Origin: Actinobacillus porcinus
Lineage (GTDB): Bacteria > Pseudomonadota > Gammaproteobacteria > Enterobacterales > Pasteurellaceae
DNA: 64,000 bases
Direction: 5' to 3'
Assembly: GCF_901764995.1 (NCBI RefSeq)
Contig: NZ_CABFKI010000011.1
Span: 1 to 64,000, forward strand
Part shown: positions 1 to 7,133 of the stretch, in pieces
Layout: each line of letters opens with the position of its first letter
How positions within the stretch are numbered: the stretch's first letter is position 1
Notes under the pieces: generated by a model
Seen by the model: only the letters and a program-made list of their open reading frames with translations
Database searches by the model: none
Told to the model about the DNA's origin: nothing
Position numbers and translations under genes: made by a program

Positions 1-27
1 ATTAAGATAAAGTCATCAAAAGAATAA

Positions 28-145
28 TCTTGGCGGCGATAGTGCGGTGGTCCCACCTGACCCCATGCCGAACTCAGAAGTGAAACGCCGTAACGCCGAT
101 GGTAGTGTGGGAATTTCCCATGTGAGAGTAGGTCACCGCCAGGTA
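28..145 (+). rRNA. rrf: 5S ribosomal RNA
   Basis: The stretch matches the gammaproteobacterial 5S rRNA closely, including the conserved block CCCACCTGACCCCATGCCGA (50-69), the GAACTCAGAAGTGAAACGCC block and the paired ends (TGGCGG near 31 with CCGCCAGG near 136-143). It is the last gene of an rRNA operon; the 16S and 23S genes lie before the window. End positions are good to a few bases. Confidence 0.95.
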
Positions 146-158
146 GGTATAGAGAGAA

Positions 159-187
159 GTCCGAGTAGAAATACTCGGGCTTTTTTG
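159..187 (+). terminator. rRNA operon terminator
   Basis: A 6-bp stem (CCGAGT 161-166 pairing with ACTCGG 173-178) is followed by GCTTTTTTG, a standard intrinsic terminator 16 bases after the 5S gene. Positions 188-387 hold no gene and no clear promoter, only AT-rich sequence leading into the jetA fragment. Confidence 0.85.
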
Positions 188-387
188 CATTTAGAAACTA
201 TAATAACTACAATAAGAGAAATATAGTAGGCAAAATTGTATTTGATCAATCAGTCACAATTTCTGTGTTACACCTGAAAAACAATTTAAATAATATTAAG
301 CTTAAATTAACGCTGACTAGCGTAATTCTATGAAATCGGCCTAGTAGATAGATGGAATTTGAGCTTCGATAAACCAAGGGGATTTCT

Positions 388-1488
388 TTGACCTTTCAAT
401 CTCTTCAAGCCAAATACAAACGCCTATTGTCGGAACATCGGGCGTGGTCGTTATTGCGTGCGGATAATGCACCTTATATTTTAGCGTTTATCGAGTCCTT
501 ATTTTCAGATGAAAACGAAGTAGAGTATGGGCAAGCGCGTTTATTATTGGAAGCCGAAATTGAGCGTAGTCGCGAATTGGGGATTTGGGAAACGGAAACT
601 AATGCCAATACTTACCTAAATCAATGGATTCGCCAAGGTTGGTTAAGGGAAATGGATAACCAACTCACCAAAACCGATGCCGTTCAAACGGCATTGCGTT
701 TTGCTCGCCAATTAGAAGAGCGTGCCACGGGGACGACAGCATCTCATCTGAGAATTGTGCAAGATGCAGTGCGAGATTTTGTGGTGGCGTTGAGCAGTAA
801 TACGGATGATCGCCTTGCCTTGTTAGAGCAGAAGAAAGCAGAAATTCAGCGTGAAATTGATGCGTTGCAAGCAGGTATTTTGGTGGAATTAGATGACAAT
901 ACCAAGCGCGAACGAATTCGGGAAATTTATCAGCTTTGTTCCTTGTTAACAGGGGATTTTCGTCTGTTGGAAGAAGAAATCCGCCATCTTGATCAAGAAC
1001 TACGTATTCAAATGATTGCAGAAGATAGCTCACGGGGCAAGGTGTTGCAATCCATAATGGAAAAAGAAGAATTACTGGCAAAAACCGAAGCAGGTAATGC
1101 GTTTGAAGGCTTTTTCCAGCTACTTTGTGATGCCAATCGTGCCACAGAATTCCGTGAGCAAATTCGACTGTTATTGGAAAATGACAGCGTATCGCAACAT
1201 CTTTTGGCTAATCAGTCTCGTTTCTTGGCACAACTCATGAACGAGCTTAATAATGAAAGTCAACGGATTTTCCGTATTCGCCGCCGTACAGAGCAAGAGT
1301 TACGAGCTTATATTGAAAGCGGTCAGGCGCAAGAAAACCAAGCGGTTGATCGGCTCATTAGCCAATTGGAAAAATTGGCACTAGAATTTGGCGGTGTGGA
1401 AAATTTATTGCAAAAAAGCACCGCACTTTCTTTACCGGTCGGCCCTATTGTTATTTCATCTCCCCAATCTATGCGTTTAATCTCATAA
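388..1488 (+). pseudogene. jetA: Wadjet protein JetA (DUF3375), 3'-truncated
   Basis: The reading frame starts at a TTG behind a good ribosome-binding site (AAGGGG, 376-381). The N-terminal half carries the DUF3375 pattern, for example SLLRADNAPYILAFIESLF near residue 21. Family members are usually close to 480-500 residues; this frame stops at 366. The last part (from about 1430-1490) is antisense to the phage mor gene, so the final residues are not native JetA. JetA is the kleisin-like subunit of the Wadjet complex, which recognises and cleaves closed circular plasmid DNA. An uptake sequence in reverse orientation (1421-1430) lies close to the junction. The family call is firm; the exact breakpoint is not. 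Confidence 0.85.
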
Positions 1489-1844
1489 ATCTGTGTTTGC
1501 GACAAACGATATTTACGGATCAACTCATGAACATTATTACCCGTGAACTCTTGGTAAATCTGTGCATCACGCAAGGCGATTTTTAAGCGGTCGCCTGAGG
1601 GCATATAAATAGTCTGTTCGCCAAGATAGTGGGCAATCACACCTGTGATTTTGCCGGCTTACACTTTGGCGGCTTTATCTTCCAAACCTTGACGACATAA
1701 TTCCGTACGCACCACTTCCACTAGATCTGCCAAGGTAGTCGGCCAAATATTGGCAATTTCCACATCGGGAATATGATCTAAATTATCAAACAACGCTCCC
1801 ACAAAAGCGTGGTCTTCGGCAAAAAGATCGGTTTGCTTATCCAT
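1440..1844 (-). pseudogene. mor: Mor-like middle transcription activator, nonsense-mutated
   Basis: The gene starts at 1844 (MDKQTDLFAEDH) behind a GGGGGAA ribosome-binding site. The sequence resembles Mu Mor: an N-terminal dimerisation part, then GDRLKIALRDAQIYQEFTGN and a C-terminal helix-turn-helix (KYRLSQTQIYEI). The frame is broken by a TAA at 1659-1661; translation through it gives one continuous Mor-like protein (EDKAAKV-stop-AGKITGVIAHYLG) in the same frame. The 3' end runs into jetA sequence, so the protein tail is probably replaced too. In Mu, Mor activates the middle promoter. Here it is almost certainly inactive unless the stop is read through. Confidence 0.8.
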
Positions 1845-1963
1845 TTTATTCCCCCAGTTTAATCCGTCATAAATAAATGATAGCAAAACTATTCCGCTAT
1901 GCGTGGAATTTTTTCACCGCACTTTCTATGGAAAATCACTTAACATAATGAATTTAAAAAGAA

Positions 1964-1990
1964 AAACCGCCATTCCTGGCGGTTAAAAAA
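1964..1990 (-). terminator. Hairpin with T-run on minus strand
   Basis: AACCGCC (1965-1971) pairs with GGCGGTT (1978-1984). On the minus strand the stem is followed by a T-run, so it could end transcription coming from the small zinc-ribbon gene. Confidence 0.55.
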
Positions 1991-2008
1991 GTTTGGTTTG
2001 ATGTATAA

Positions 2009-2030
2009 AAAACACCCTTTCGGGTGTTTT
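2009..2030 (-). terminator. Intrinsic terminator after the zinc-ribbon gene
   Basis: AAAACACCC (2009-2017) pairs perfectly with GGGTGTTTT (2022-2030). The hairpin sits 6 bases after the stop codon of the 45-residue protein and is flanked by A/T on both sides, so it may work in both directions. Confidence 0.65.
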
Positions 2031-2036
2031 AAATAA

Positions 2037-2174
2037 TTATTTACAGTCACATTGTGGAATGGGCATTGGGCGATGTTTTGCTCTGATAATCGCACCAGTT
2101 CTCGGATCTTCACGAGTCCAGCGGAAAATGAGCGGGCAAACACGACCACATTTAGAACAAATAGTTGTAGCCAT
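2037..2174 (-). CDS. 45-residue zinc-ribbon-like phage protein
   Basis: A short frame from ATG 2174 to TAA 2037 encodes 45 residues: MATTICSKCGRVCPLIFRWT at the start and PQCDCK at the end. A CxxC near the N terminus (Cys6, Cys9, plus Cys13) and a CxC at the C terminus (Cys42, Cys44) suggest a metal-binding ribbon. It has a GGAG ribosome-binding site and its own terminator. It lies between mor and the immA-like gene, where Mu-like phages carry small Com-like or zinc-ribbon genes, but it does not clearly align with Mu Com. Function unknown. Confidence 0.65.
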   Translation of the reverse strand: MATTICSKCGRVCPLIFRWTREDPRTGAIIRAKHRPMPIPQCDCK

Positions 2175-2191
2175 AAGACTAATCTCCATTT

Positions 2192-2212
2192 GATAAGTTA
2201 CCATCACTTATC
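2192..2212. promoter_or_regulatory. Inverted repeat upstream of the zinc-ribbon gene
   Basis: GATAAGT (2192-2198) and ACTTATC (2206-2212) form a perfect 7-bp dyad with a 7-base centre, 18 bases upstream of the start codon at 2174. It could be an operator or a leader hairpin; nothing in the sequence decides between these. Confidence 0.35.
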
Positions 2213-2346
2213 TATGGACAACAACACACAATTTGTTTTAGAATAATTTACCGTTTTCAAAGGTGTTCTTCTTTTGTGTGCATTGTGTACAGCGGATGGG
2301 GAACTATACATAGTAATTAATATTGGCGTATTATTTACTATCCAAA

Positions 2347-2373
2347 GGCCCAGCTCTTATGAGTTGGGTTTTT
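2347..2373. terminator. Hairpin at the end of the immA-like gene
   Basis: CCCAGCTC (2349-2356) pairs with GAGTTGGG (2361-2368), and on the plus strand a TTTTT run follows. On the minus strand it lies directly after the ImmA-like stop codon but lacks a good T-run, so its working direction is unclear. Confidence 0.45.
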
Positions 2374-2863
2374 ACATTCCATCAAAATCGAATTCTAACT
2401 GTGCTGAATAGTAAAATCCTAATCGTTCTAGTACAATGTCCGCAAAAGTATCGGCTTGCCATTCTGCATCTTCATTCTTCGTTGGCGGTTTTTTGGCATT
2501 ATGTAATACGGCTCGATGACCTAGAAATAAATGTCCAAATTCGTGAAAGATAATAAACAATGCGGTTTTATCCCCGCGGCAAGCAAGGCGGTACGTTTTT
2601 TCTGGAATAGTTACTGTAAACGTACTCGGATCAAAATGACCGCGAGTCAAATTTTCCGTTGATTTTTTCCATTCTTCATCTGATTTTACAGATAAGTTAA
2701 TAATAAAATTACTTCTCTCTTCGATTTGTTGGAAGACTCGTTCACATTTCTTTCGCATTCGTTTATTCAATGCAAACTCATTACAAAAATTTAAAGCAAT
2801 GGATGCTATTTCTACTTCTTGCATAGGATGAACCCTATTTCCACGTAATTCGTATGTAACCAT
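2372..2863 (-). CDS. ImmA/IrrE family metallopeptidase
   Basis: A 163-residue protein with the zinc-peptidase motif HEFGHLFLGH at residues 107-116, the hallmark of the ImmA/IrrE (DUF955) family. Family members typically cleave a partner XRE repressor to release a phage or mobile-element lysogenic switch, or act in toxin-antitoxin-like pairs. The ATG directly follows the stop codon of the upstream XRE gene (TAAATG), so the two are probably translationally coupled and work as a pair. The likely substrate is that XRE protein, by analogy. The frame is intact and the metal ligands are present, so it may still be active although the surrounding prophage is decayed. Confidence 0.85.
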   Translation of the reverse strand: MVTYELRGNRVHPMQEVEIASIALNFCNEFALNKRMRKKCERVFQQIEERSNFIINLSVKSDEEWKKSTENLTRGHFDPSTFTVTIPEKTYRLACRGDKTALFIIFHEFGHLFLGHRAVLHNAKKPPTKNEDAEWQADTFADIVLERLGFYYSAQLEFDFDGM

Positions 2864-3226
2864 TTACTCTCCTTTTTCGTGACTAATACGAGTTAATAAT
2901 TCTGAAATTTGAGCTAATTCCTGAGCTGTATAACGAGAATTAGCGAATCCAGCAACAAGCATTTTATGATGCTCAGATAAACCTTCAAGAGGAACATTTT
3001 GGTTAGAAACATCTGCTAATTTTTGCAAGTTTGTAATTTCAATACCTTTTTCTTTAAAGAAACGAGAAATTGCTACAACCCATTTTTTCGAAATTTTTTT
3101 ACTCCCCGTTTCCAACCCGCTCAAATATGCTGGGGTAGTGTCTAATGCCTGAGACATTGTAAGCAAAGTTTCGTTGGCATCAATTCTAGCCTTACGAACA
3201 GCTTTGCCGAATTCTGTAAGTGCCAT
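2864..3226 (-). CDS. XRE-family helix-turn-helix regulator
   Basis: A 120-residue protein whose first 60 residues form an XRE-type helix-turn-helix (FGKAVRKARIDANETLLTMS, then ALDTTPAYLSGLETGSKKIS). The C-terminal half is helical and is presumably the dimerisation part and the target of the adjacent ImmA-like peptidase. The start ATG has a GGAGAAT ribosome-binding site. A perfect 16-bp dyad 27 bases upstream (3253-3268) is a good candidate for autoregulation. Together with the downstream gene it looks like a phage immunity switch or an antitoxin-like module. Confidence 0.85.
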   Translation of the reverse strand: MALTEFGKAVRKARIDANETLLTMSQALDTTPAYLSGLETGSKKISKKWVVAISRFFKEKGIEITNLQKLADVSNQNVPLEGLSEHHKMLVAGFANSRYTAQELAQISELLTRISHEKGE

Positions 3227-3252
3227 AATGTAATTCTCCTAATGATAATCAA

Positions 3253-3268
3253 GTCACTTTTTAGTGAC
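3253..3268. promoter_or_regulatory. Perfect dyad, probable operator of the XRE gene
   Basis: GTCACT-TTTT-AGTGAC is a perfect inverted repeat in the 120-base gap between the XRE gene and gemA. XRE repressors commonly bind such dyads next to their own start; binding here is inferred. Confidence 0.5.
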
Positions 3269-3329
3269 GTTTTAATAATACCTAAATTAAATATTAAATT
3301 CAACCATTTTAGTTAAATTTTTTCACACA

Positions 3330-3351
3330 ATAAAGCCACCTTTCAGTGGCT
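3330..3351 (-). terminator. Probable terminator of gemA
   Basis: AGCCAC (3334-3339) pairs with GTGGCT (3346-3351) immediately after the gemA stop codon on the minus strand. The following T-run is interrupted (TTTATTG), so termination may be partial. Confidence 0.5.
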
Positions 3352-3353
3352 AT

Positions 3354-3809
3354 CTATATGAGTTGTTTCCGCCATTGTTTTAGCCGTTCTAAAACAAGGC
3401 TCGCCATTTGGTCATTCAGCGATTGCACATTTAACACAATGGGCAGATCTCGGTGTTCTAAAATCGGGTTCACAATACTGCGAACCCATTTATTTAACGC
3501 CTGTTCCGAGCCGTCTCGGATAATGCCTTGCTTGTGCATTTCAATCCAAATAGCTCGAATTTTCGTTGCAATATTGCTTGTTACTCTCGCACTTTTTGAG
3601 CTTGGTGAGTGTTGGCGTTTTACGGTTTTCTTAAAGCCTTTTTGTTCCAATTCTTGCATCACTTTCATCAACTCTGTGACGCTCATTGCCTTGGTGCTAT
3701 CCTTGCCTGTTAGTCGTTCCAACATTGCACGATAGCTAAATTCATCCATTGCTAGTTTTTGCTTGGCAATGTGTATGAGCTGGATTAGCTTTGGTTTGGT
3801 GTCGTGCAT
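3354..3809 (-). CDS. GemA-like (Mu gp16) phage regulatory protein
   Basis: A protein of 151 residues (MHDTKPKLIQLIHIAKQKLA onward). The N-terminal part, with AKQKLAMDEFSYRAMLERLT, is characteristic of the gp16/GemA family (DUF1018) of Mu-like phages, which in Mu alters host gene expression and DNA supercoiling. I prefer the ATG at 3809 over a TTG at 3824: it has a GAGG ribosome-binding site and lies 4 bases after the upstream stop codon. The middle (residues about 55-75) is rich in K, R and S and may be a linker. The frame is intact. Confidence 0.8.
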   Translation of the reverse strand: MHDTKPKLIQLIHIAKQKLAMDEFSYRAMLERLTGKDSTKAMSVTELMKVMQELEQKGFKKTVKRQHSPSSKSARVTSNIATKIRAIWIEMHKQGIIRDGSEQALNKWVRSIVNPILEHRDLPIVLNVQSLNDQMASLVLERLKQWRKQLI

Positions 3810-3813
3810 AAAG

Positions 3814-4122
3814 TCACGCCTCAAAAAAAGTATCGTTTTCTTCTAATAAAGACTCATCAAATTTAATCTCATCAATGACATCTTTTAATGTTAAAAAAAT
3901 AGCGGATTTCGTTTTTTCCATTCCTTTATCTCGGTCTAACAAAAAGACCATTTGGTCACCATTTAATAAATCACGGTAAAACTCTACCTCATCAAATGTG
4001 TTACCTTCCCAATTAAAACGCCCAATCTTGCCACCTAAAACATCTGTTTTGGCATTAATCACAAGATTATCTTTATCGCATTCATCTTCAAAAATCACTT
4101 CTACACATACTTTTACTTCCAT
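3814..4122 (-). CDS. Hypothetical phage protein (102 aa)
   Basis: An acidic 102-residue protein, MEVKVCVEVIFEDECDKDNL at its start and EENDTFFEA at its end, with no signal peptide or membrane segment. It sits directly upstream of gemA, with a GGAG ribosome-binding site overlapping the tail of the previous frame, so it belongs to the same phage early/middle operon. I do not recognise the family. Small acidic proteins of Mu early regions are often host-modifying, but nothing here shows that. Confidence 0.6.
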   Translation of the reverse strand: MEVKVCVEVIFEDECDKDNLVINAKTDVLGGKIGRFNWEGNTFDEVEFYRDLLNGDQMVFLLDRDKGMEKTKSAIFLTLKDVIDEIKFDESLLEENDTFFEA

Positions 4123-4245
4123 ATTTTTCTCCTTAATTCAGCGACTTTTTTTACATAGTTATGCAGCTTTTTTAAATCACGCCCTACAAGCGTTAAGAGC
4201 TTGTCGGCATCTTGAATTTTGTCATCTAAACCCGAAGTGATTTGC
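4113..4245 (-). pseudogene. C-terminal remnant of a phage protein
   Basis: An open minus-strand frame from the phage/jetC junction to a TAA at 4113-4115 encodes about 43 residues, including LDDKIQDADKLLTLVGRD and LKKLHNYVKKVAELRRK. No start codon lies inside, and the frame is cut at the junction with jetC, so this is the tail of a longer phage gene. It overlaps the start of the next gene by 10 bases. Product not recognised. Confidence 0.5.
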
Positions 4246-4246
4246 T

Positions 4247-4609
4247 GTGATGATCGTTTTTGCCGGCGTGATTATGGCGGCAAGTTTGGCTTATGTTTTA
4301 ACCCCGGATCATTGTGATCGTCCGGTGTATTGCTCTGTATTCTTAGACGAAGCCTTTTCCAATACAGCGGAAACTGTGAGCCGCCGTGTTTTGCGTGTGT
4401 TTAAAGCCTTGCATATTCATGTCAATTTAATTACGCCATTTAAGAATATTGATTTAGCCCGTGAATCGGCAAAAAGCTTGCTGATTGCAGAACGGGATCC
4501 TGACAAACATGAGAGCCGTTTGTGTGAAATGACTTGGCAAGAGCTGGATCGTCAGCAAGCAGAAAAGCAGCAGCAAGCGTTGAATAAATTAGGCATTGAG
4601 GTTATTTAG
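4247..4609 (+). pseudogene. jetC: Wadjet ATPase JetC, C-terminal fragment
   Basis: Only the last ~115 residues of an SMC/MukB-like ATPase remain. The Walker B and D-loop region is recognisable (VYCSVFLDEAFSNTAETVSR), followed by the C-terminal strands (LITPFKNIDLARESAKSLLI) and KHESRLCEMTWQEL. JetC proteins are usually around 1,100 residues, so the head's Walker A, the coiled coils and the hinge are missing. The TAG stop overlaps the GTG start of jetD (TAGTG), the original operon coupling. Without Walker A it cannot bind ATP. Confidence 0.8.
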
Positions 4610-5790
4610 TGATTTTACCCGAGCAAGCCATTGCCCAACTGTATCAAAAAGAGTGGCAAAACCGCACGCAGTGTCGAGCAAGGCTAAAAGGCGAGCGGGC
4701 ATTTCCCATTGAAATTGCGCTCAAACCGCCCAAAAGTGGCAATTTATTGTTAAAACAGACCGCACTTTTTGAACAATTTGTCACTGCTTGGCAACATCAA
4801 CCTGCTTATTTTCAGGTTCAATGGACTACGCGGCAATATCGTCATTTTGGCGCGCAGCAAGTGCCGACCAAATGGATCATTCCCAATTGGGATAATTTGA
4901 TTGAAGTATTGGGAGAAAAGGCTAAAAGCCAGTTTGAAAGTTGGAAAACCAAATTGGCATTTTTGCTGGAAACATTACCTGCAGAATCGTCATTATTTAA
5001 TGTTTTTATCGATCATTTAGAGCAAATTGAAGCATTTTCACCTGAAGATCTTGCCTTATTTCGTAATTTAGTACCACAACTCAAACCACAAATGGGGCAT
5101 GGCGATTATTTGCGTGCATTGCCACTCATTGGTGTTGACACAAAATTTGTGGAGCGACATTTTCGCTTGCTGGAAGATGTGTTGGATGTGCTTTATAAAG
5201 GGGCAGTGAAAGAACAGGGGCTTTTAAGTTGGCTCAATTGCAAAGCCAAACCCAAAGATTGGCTATTAGTTAAGCCCCTTTGCCCTAAAACCCAACAGGC
5301 TTTAGGTGGGCTGCCGTTGTTGCGTTTAAGTTCGGAAACCTTATGGGATTATGTGCTACCCGCCGAAAGAATTTTGATTGTGGAAAATGAACAATCTTGT
5401 TTGGCTTTGCCAACCCTTACGAATACGATAGCCGTCGCCGGTGGCGGAAAAAATGTTGCTTGGCTGGCAGCAGATTGGTTGATAAATAAAAAAATCGGCT
5501 ACTGGGGCGATATAGACGGCGATGGCTTTCATATTTTGAGTTTAGCGCGAGAACGTTGCCCAAATTTGACCGCACTTATGATGGATGAACAAACCATACT
5601 GAAGTTTCAAGGACGAATGGTCGATGAACCACAAGCGTTGAACCAAATTCCACCCAATTTAACCGCCGAAGAACAAGAGTTATTTCAACGCCTAAGGCAA
5701 GGAGACTACGGTAAAACACGTTTAGAGCAAGAGCGAATTAGCGCGGATTATATTGAAGGCTGCTTGTTAAATTGGCTGAAAAGGACGTAG
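4609..5790 (+). CDS. jetD: Wadjet nuclease subunit JetD (DUF3322/DUF2220)
   Basis: A full-length 393-residue JetD. The N-terminal DUF3322 part covers about residues 1-190; the C-terminal DUF2220 part is a TOPRIM-like fold with the acidic motif LIVENEQSCLALP and the DxD motif YWGDIDGDGFHIL, both metal-binding in topoisomerase VI-like nucleases. In a complete Wadjet complex JetD cuts the DNA extruded by the JetABC motor. The GTG start overlaps the jetC stop. Catalytic residues look intact, but the partners JetA, JetB and JetC are truncated or absent, so the protein is presumably an orphan, possibly with poor expression. Confidence 0.85.
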   Translation: MILPEQAIAQLYQKEWQNRTQCRARLKGERAFPIEIALKPPKSGNLLLKQTALFEQFVTAWQHQPAYFQVQWTTRQYRHFGAQQVPTKWIIPNWDNLIEVLGEKAKSQFESWKTKLAFLLETLPAESSLFNVFIDHLEQIEAFSPEDLALFRNLVPQLKPQMGHGDYLRALPLIGVDTKFVERHFRLLEDVLDVLYKGAVKEQGLLSWLNCKAKPKDWLLVKPLCPKTQQALGGLPLLRLSSETLWDYVLPAERILIVENEQSCLALPTLTNTIAVAGGGKNVAWLAADWLINKKIGYWGDIDGDGFHILSLARERCPNLTALMMDEQTILKFQGRMVDEPQALNQIPPNLTAEEQELFQRLRQGDYGKTRLEQERISADYIEGCLLNWLKRT

Positions 5791-5806
5791 TGCAAAGTCG
5801 TGTAAA

Positions 5807-5840
5807 AAGGTGTAATAGGCGGATTTGTCTATTACACCTT
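5807..5840. terminator. Bidirectional terminator, jetD / protein E homologue
   Basis: A perfect 12-bp stem (AAGGTGTAATAG 5807-5818 with CTATTACACCTT 5829-5840) lies between the convergent jetD and protein E-like genes. A-run before and short T-run after suggest action in both directions. Confidence 0.7.
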
Positions 5841-5848
5841 AATATCAA

Positions 5849-6307
5849 CTAGCGCATTAAGTTAACACACAAAATCTCGCTTAATGTATAAAGGGAAGAA
5901 CCTTTTCTTAGCTTGATGGTGCGTTGGCGTTGTTTTTTGAGAGAAGAACGTTCGCCCTTGCCCCAAAAATCAGAATAATAATCCGTATTTAATTGGGTCA
6001 ATTGATAAGTTTGACAGTTGATTACTTTGGATTGGCGCATTGATTTTGCATAGATTGTTGGGTCATCAAAATTATAAAGCCCTTTTGTCATATTGATTAC
6101 AATATCAAAATAAACGAGATGTCGTTTACCGGATTCCGCCCATACAGAATTAATATCCGCATAATAATGTGCTTGTTGTGAGATTTTTAGATAGCCTTGC
6201 TCTACTACTTGAGGCGGTTCAAGTGGGATGTTGGGCATTTTTTTAGTTTCTTTTGCTGCGCAACTTGCGAGAATCAGAGCAAGTAAAATAGTCATCACTT
6301 TTTTCAT
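5849..6307 (-). CDS. Protein E (surface adhesin) homologue, lipoprotein
   Basis: A 152-residue lipoprotein precursor: signal peptide with lipobox LASC (Cys16). The mature part resembles H. influenzae protein E, with matching stretches such as QGYLKISQQAHYYADINSVW, TKGLYNF, QLTQLNTDYYSDFWGKG and a late cysteine pair (CQTYQ and the near-terminal CVNLM). Protein E binds vitronectin, laminin and plasminogen on the cell surface of H. influenzae; binding by this homologue is inferred from similarity only. Single gene with its own GGAG site, convergent with jetD and upstream of nothing in its own direction. Confidence 0.85.
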   Translation of the reverse strand: MKKVMTILLALILASCAAKETKKMPNIPLEPPQVVEQGYLKISQQAHYYADINSVWAESGKRHLVYFDIVINMTKGLYNFDDPTIYAKSMRQSKVINCQTYQLTQLNTDYYSDFWGKGERSSLKKQRQRTIKLRKGSSLYTLSEILCVNLMR

Positions 6308-6412
6308 GGTAGGCTCCTTAAACCATAAATCTAGGTTGGTTCATTAAGGGTATTCTTATTGTGTCACAAATAGGTTTGCTTTGAAACTACTAATTTCTTC
6401 ATCCTTGTCGTA

Positions 6413-6446
6413 TTAAAAAAGCGATTTGCCGGTGCAAATCGCTTGG
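6413..6446 (-). terminator. Terminator of the art operon
   Basis: AAGCGATTTG (6419-6428) pairs perfectly with CAAATCGCTT (6435-6444). Read on the minus strand it is followed by a run of T, just after the artM stop codon. Confidence 0.85.
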
Positions 6447-6449
6447 ACA

Positions 6450-7133
6450 TTAGGCTTTTTCGACTTCTAATCGTTCAAAAGAGAGTACTTTTGTTTCCAG
6501 TTTCCGTAACAATAAAGTGGCAATGCCTGTAATGATTAAATAAATCAGCCCGGCAATGCTGTATATTGTCAGCGCATCATATTCAGTACCATAAAGTTGT
6601 CTCGCATATCCCATAATATCTAAAATGGTAATGGTCGATGCTAAAGACGTACCTTTGAAGACCAAAATAATCTCATTGCTATAGGATGGCAATGCACGGC
6701 GCAAGGCATAGGGAATTAAGATTTTTAATGTTTGTAAACGACTTAATCCTAAGGCGGCACAACTTTCCCACTGTCCTTTCGGAATGGCTTTTACTGCACC
6801 GTGGAATAGCTGTGTTGAATAGGCGGCACTGTTTAGCGCAAGGGCTAACATCGCACAGAACCATGCGTCAGAGAGCAATCCCCACATAGGGCTTTCAACA
6901 ATCCACTGAAATTGTCCGGGCCCTGCATAAATCAGGAAAAACTGCACGAGCAATGGGGTGCCGGTGAATAAAATGACAAAAATTTTCACCGCGCTTTTTA
7001 GTACTTTATTATTTAGTGATAATAAAAAAGTGAAAAACACCGCCAAAATAAAGGCGACAATGAGTGCCACTACGGTGAGCGCCAAACTGGTTGGAATACC
7101 TTGCGCAATGACTTTGAGATATTCATAAAACAT
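6450..7133 (-). CDS. artM: Arginine ABC transporter permease ArtM
   Basis: A 227-residue inner-membrane permease of the HisM/GlnP type, with about five membrane segments and the cytoplasmic loop that contacts the ATPase (QWESCAALGLSRLQTLKILI, EAA-type). It begins exactly where artQ ends (shared base region at 7133), so it is the last gene of artPIQM. It pairs with ArtQ to form the membrane channel for arginine. Confidence 0.93.
   Translation of the reverse strand: MFYEYLKVIAQGIPTSLALTVVALIVAFILAVFFTFLLSLNNKVLKSAVKIFVILFTGTPLLVQFFLIYAGPGQFQWIVESPMWGLLSDAWFCAMLALALNSAAYSTQLFHGAVKAIPKGQWESCAALGLSRLQTLKILIPYALRRALPSYSNEIILVFKGTSLASTITILDIMGYARQLYGTEYDALTIYSIAGLIYLIITGIATLLLRKLETKVLSFERLEVEKA

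Larger units (their letters stand above)
1440..4245 (-). mobile_element. Mu-like prophage remnant (early/middle region)
   Basis: About 2.8 kb of reverse-strand genes interrupts the Wadjet operon. In minus-strand order it holds a cut-off reading frame, a small hypothetical gene, a GemA-like gene, an XRE regulator with an ImmA peptidase, a 45-codon zinc-ribbon gene and a Mor-like activator. GemA followed by Mor is the order in Mu-like phages. No transposase, repressor c or structural gene is present, and no phage ends or target duplication could be recognised, so this is an internal segment left by deletion or brought in by recombination. The outer limits lie within about 50 bases of the given coordinates. 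Confidence 0.75.

Noticed and set aside
4247-4609. An independent small gene with its own start before jetD
   Set aside because: The sequence shows the Walker B/D-loop end of an SMC-like ATPase and no ribosome-binding site, so it is a truncated jetC.
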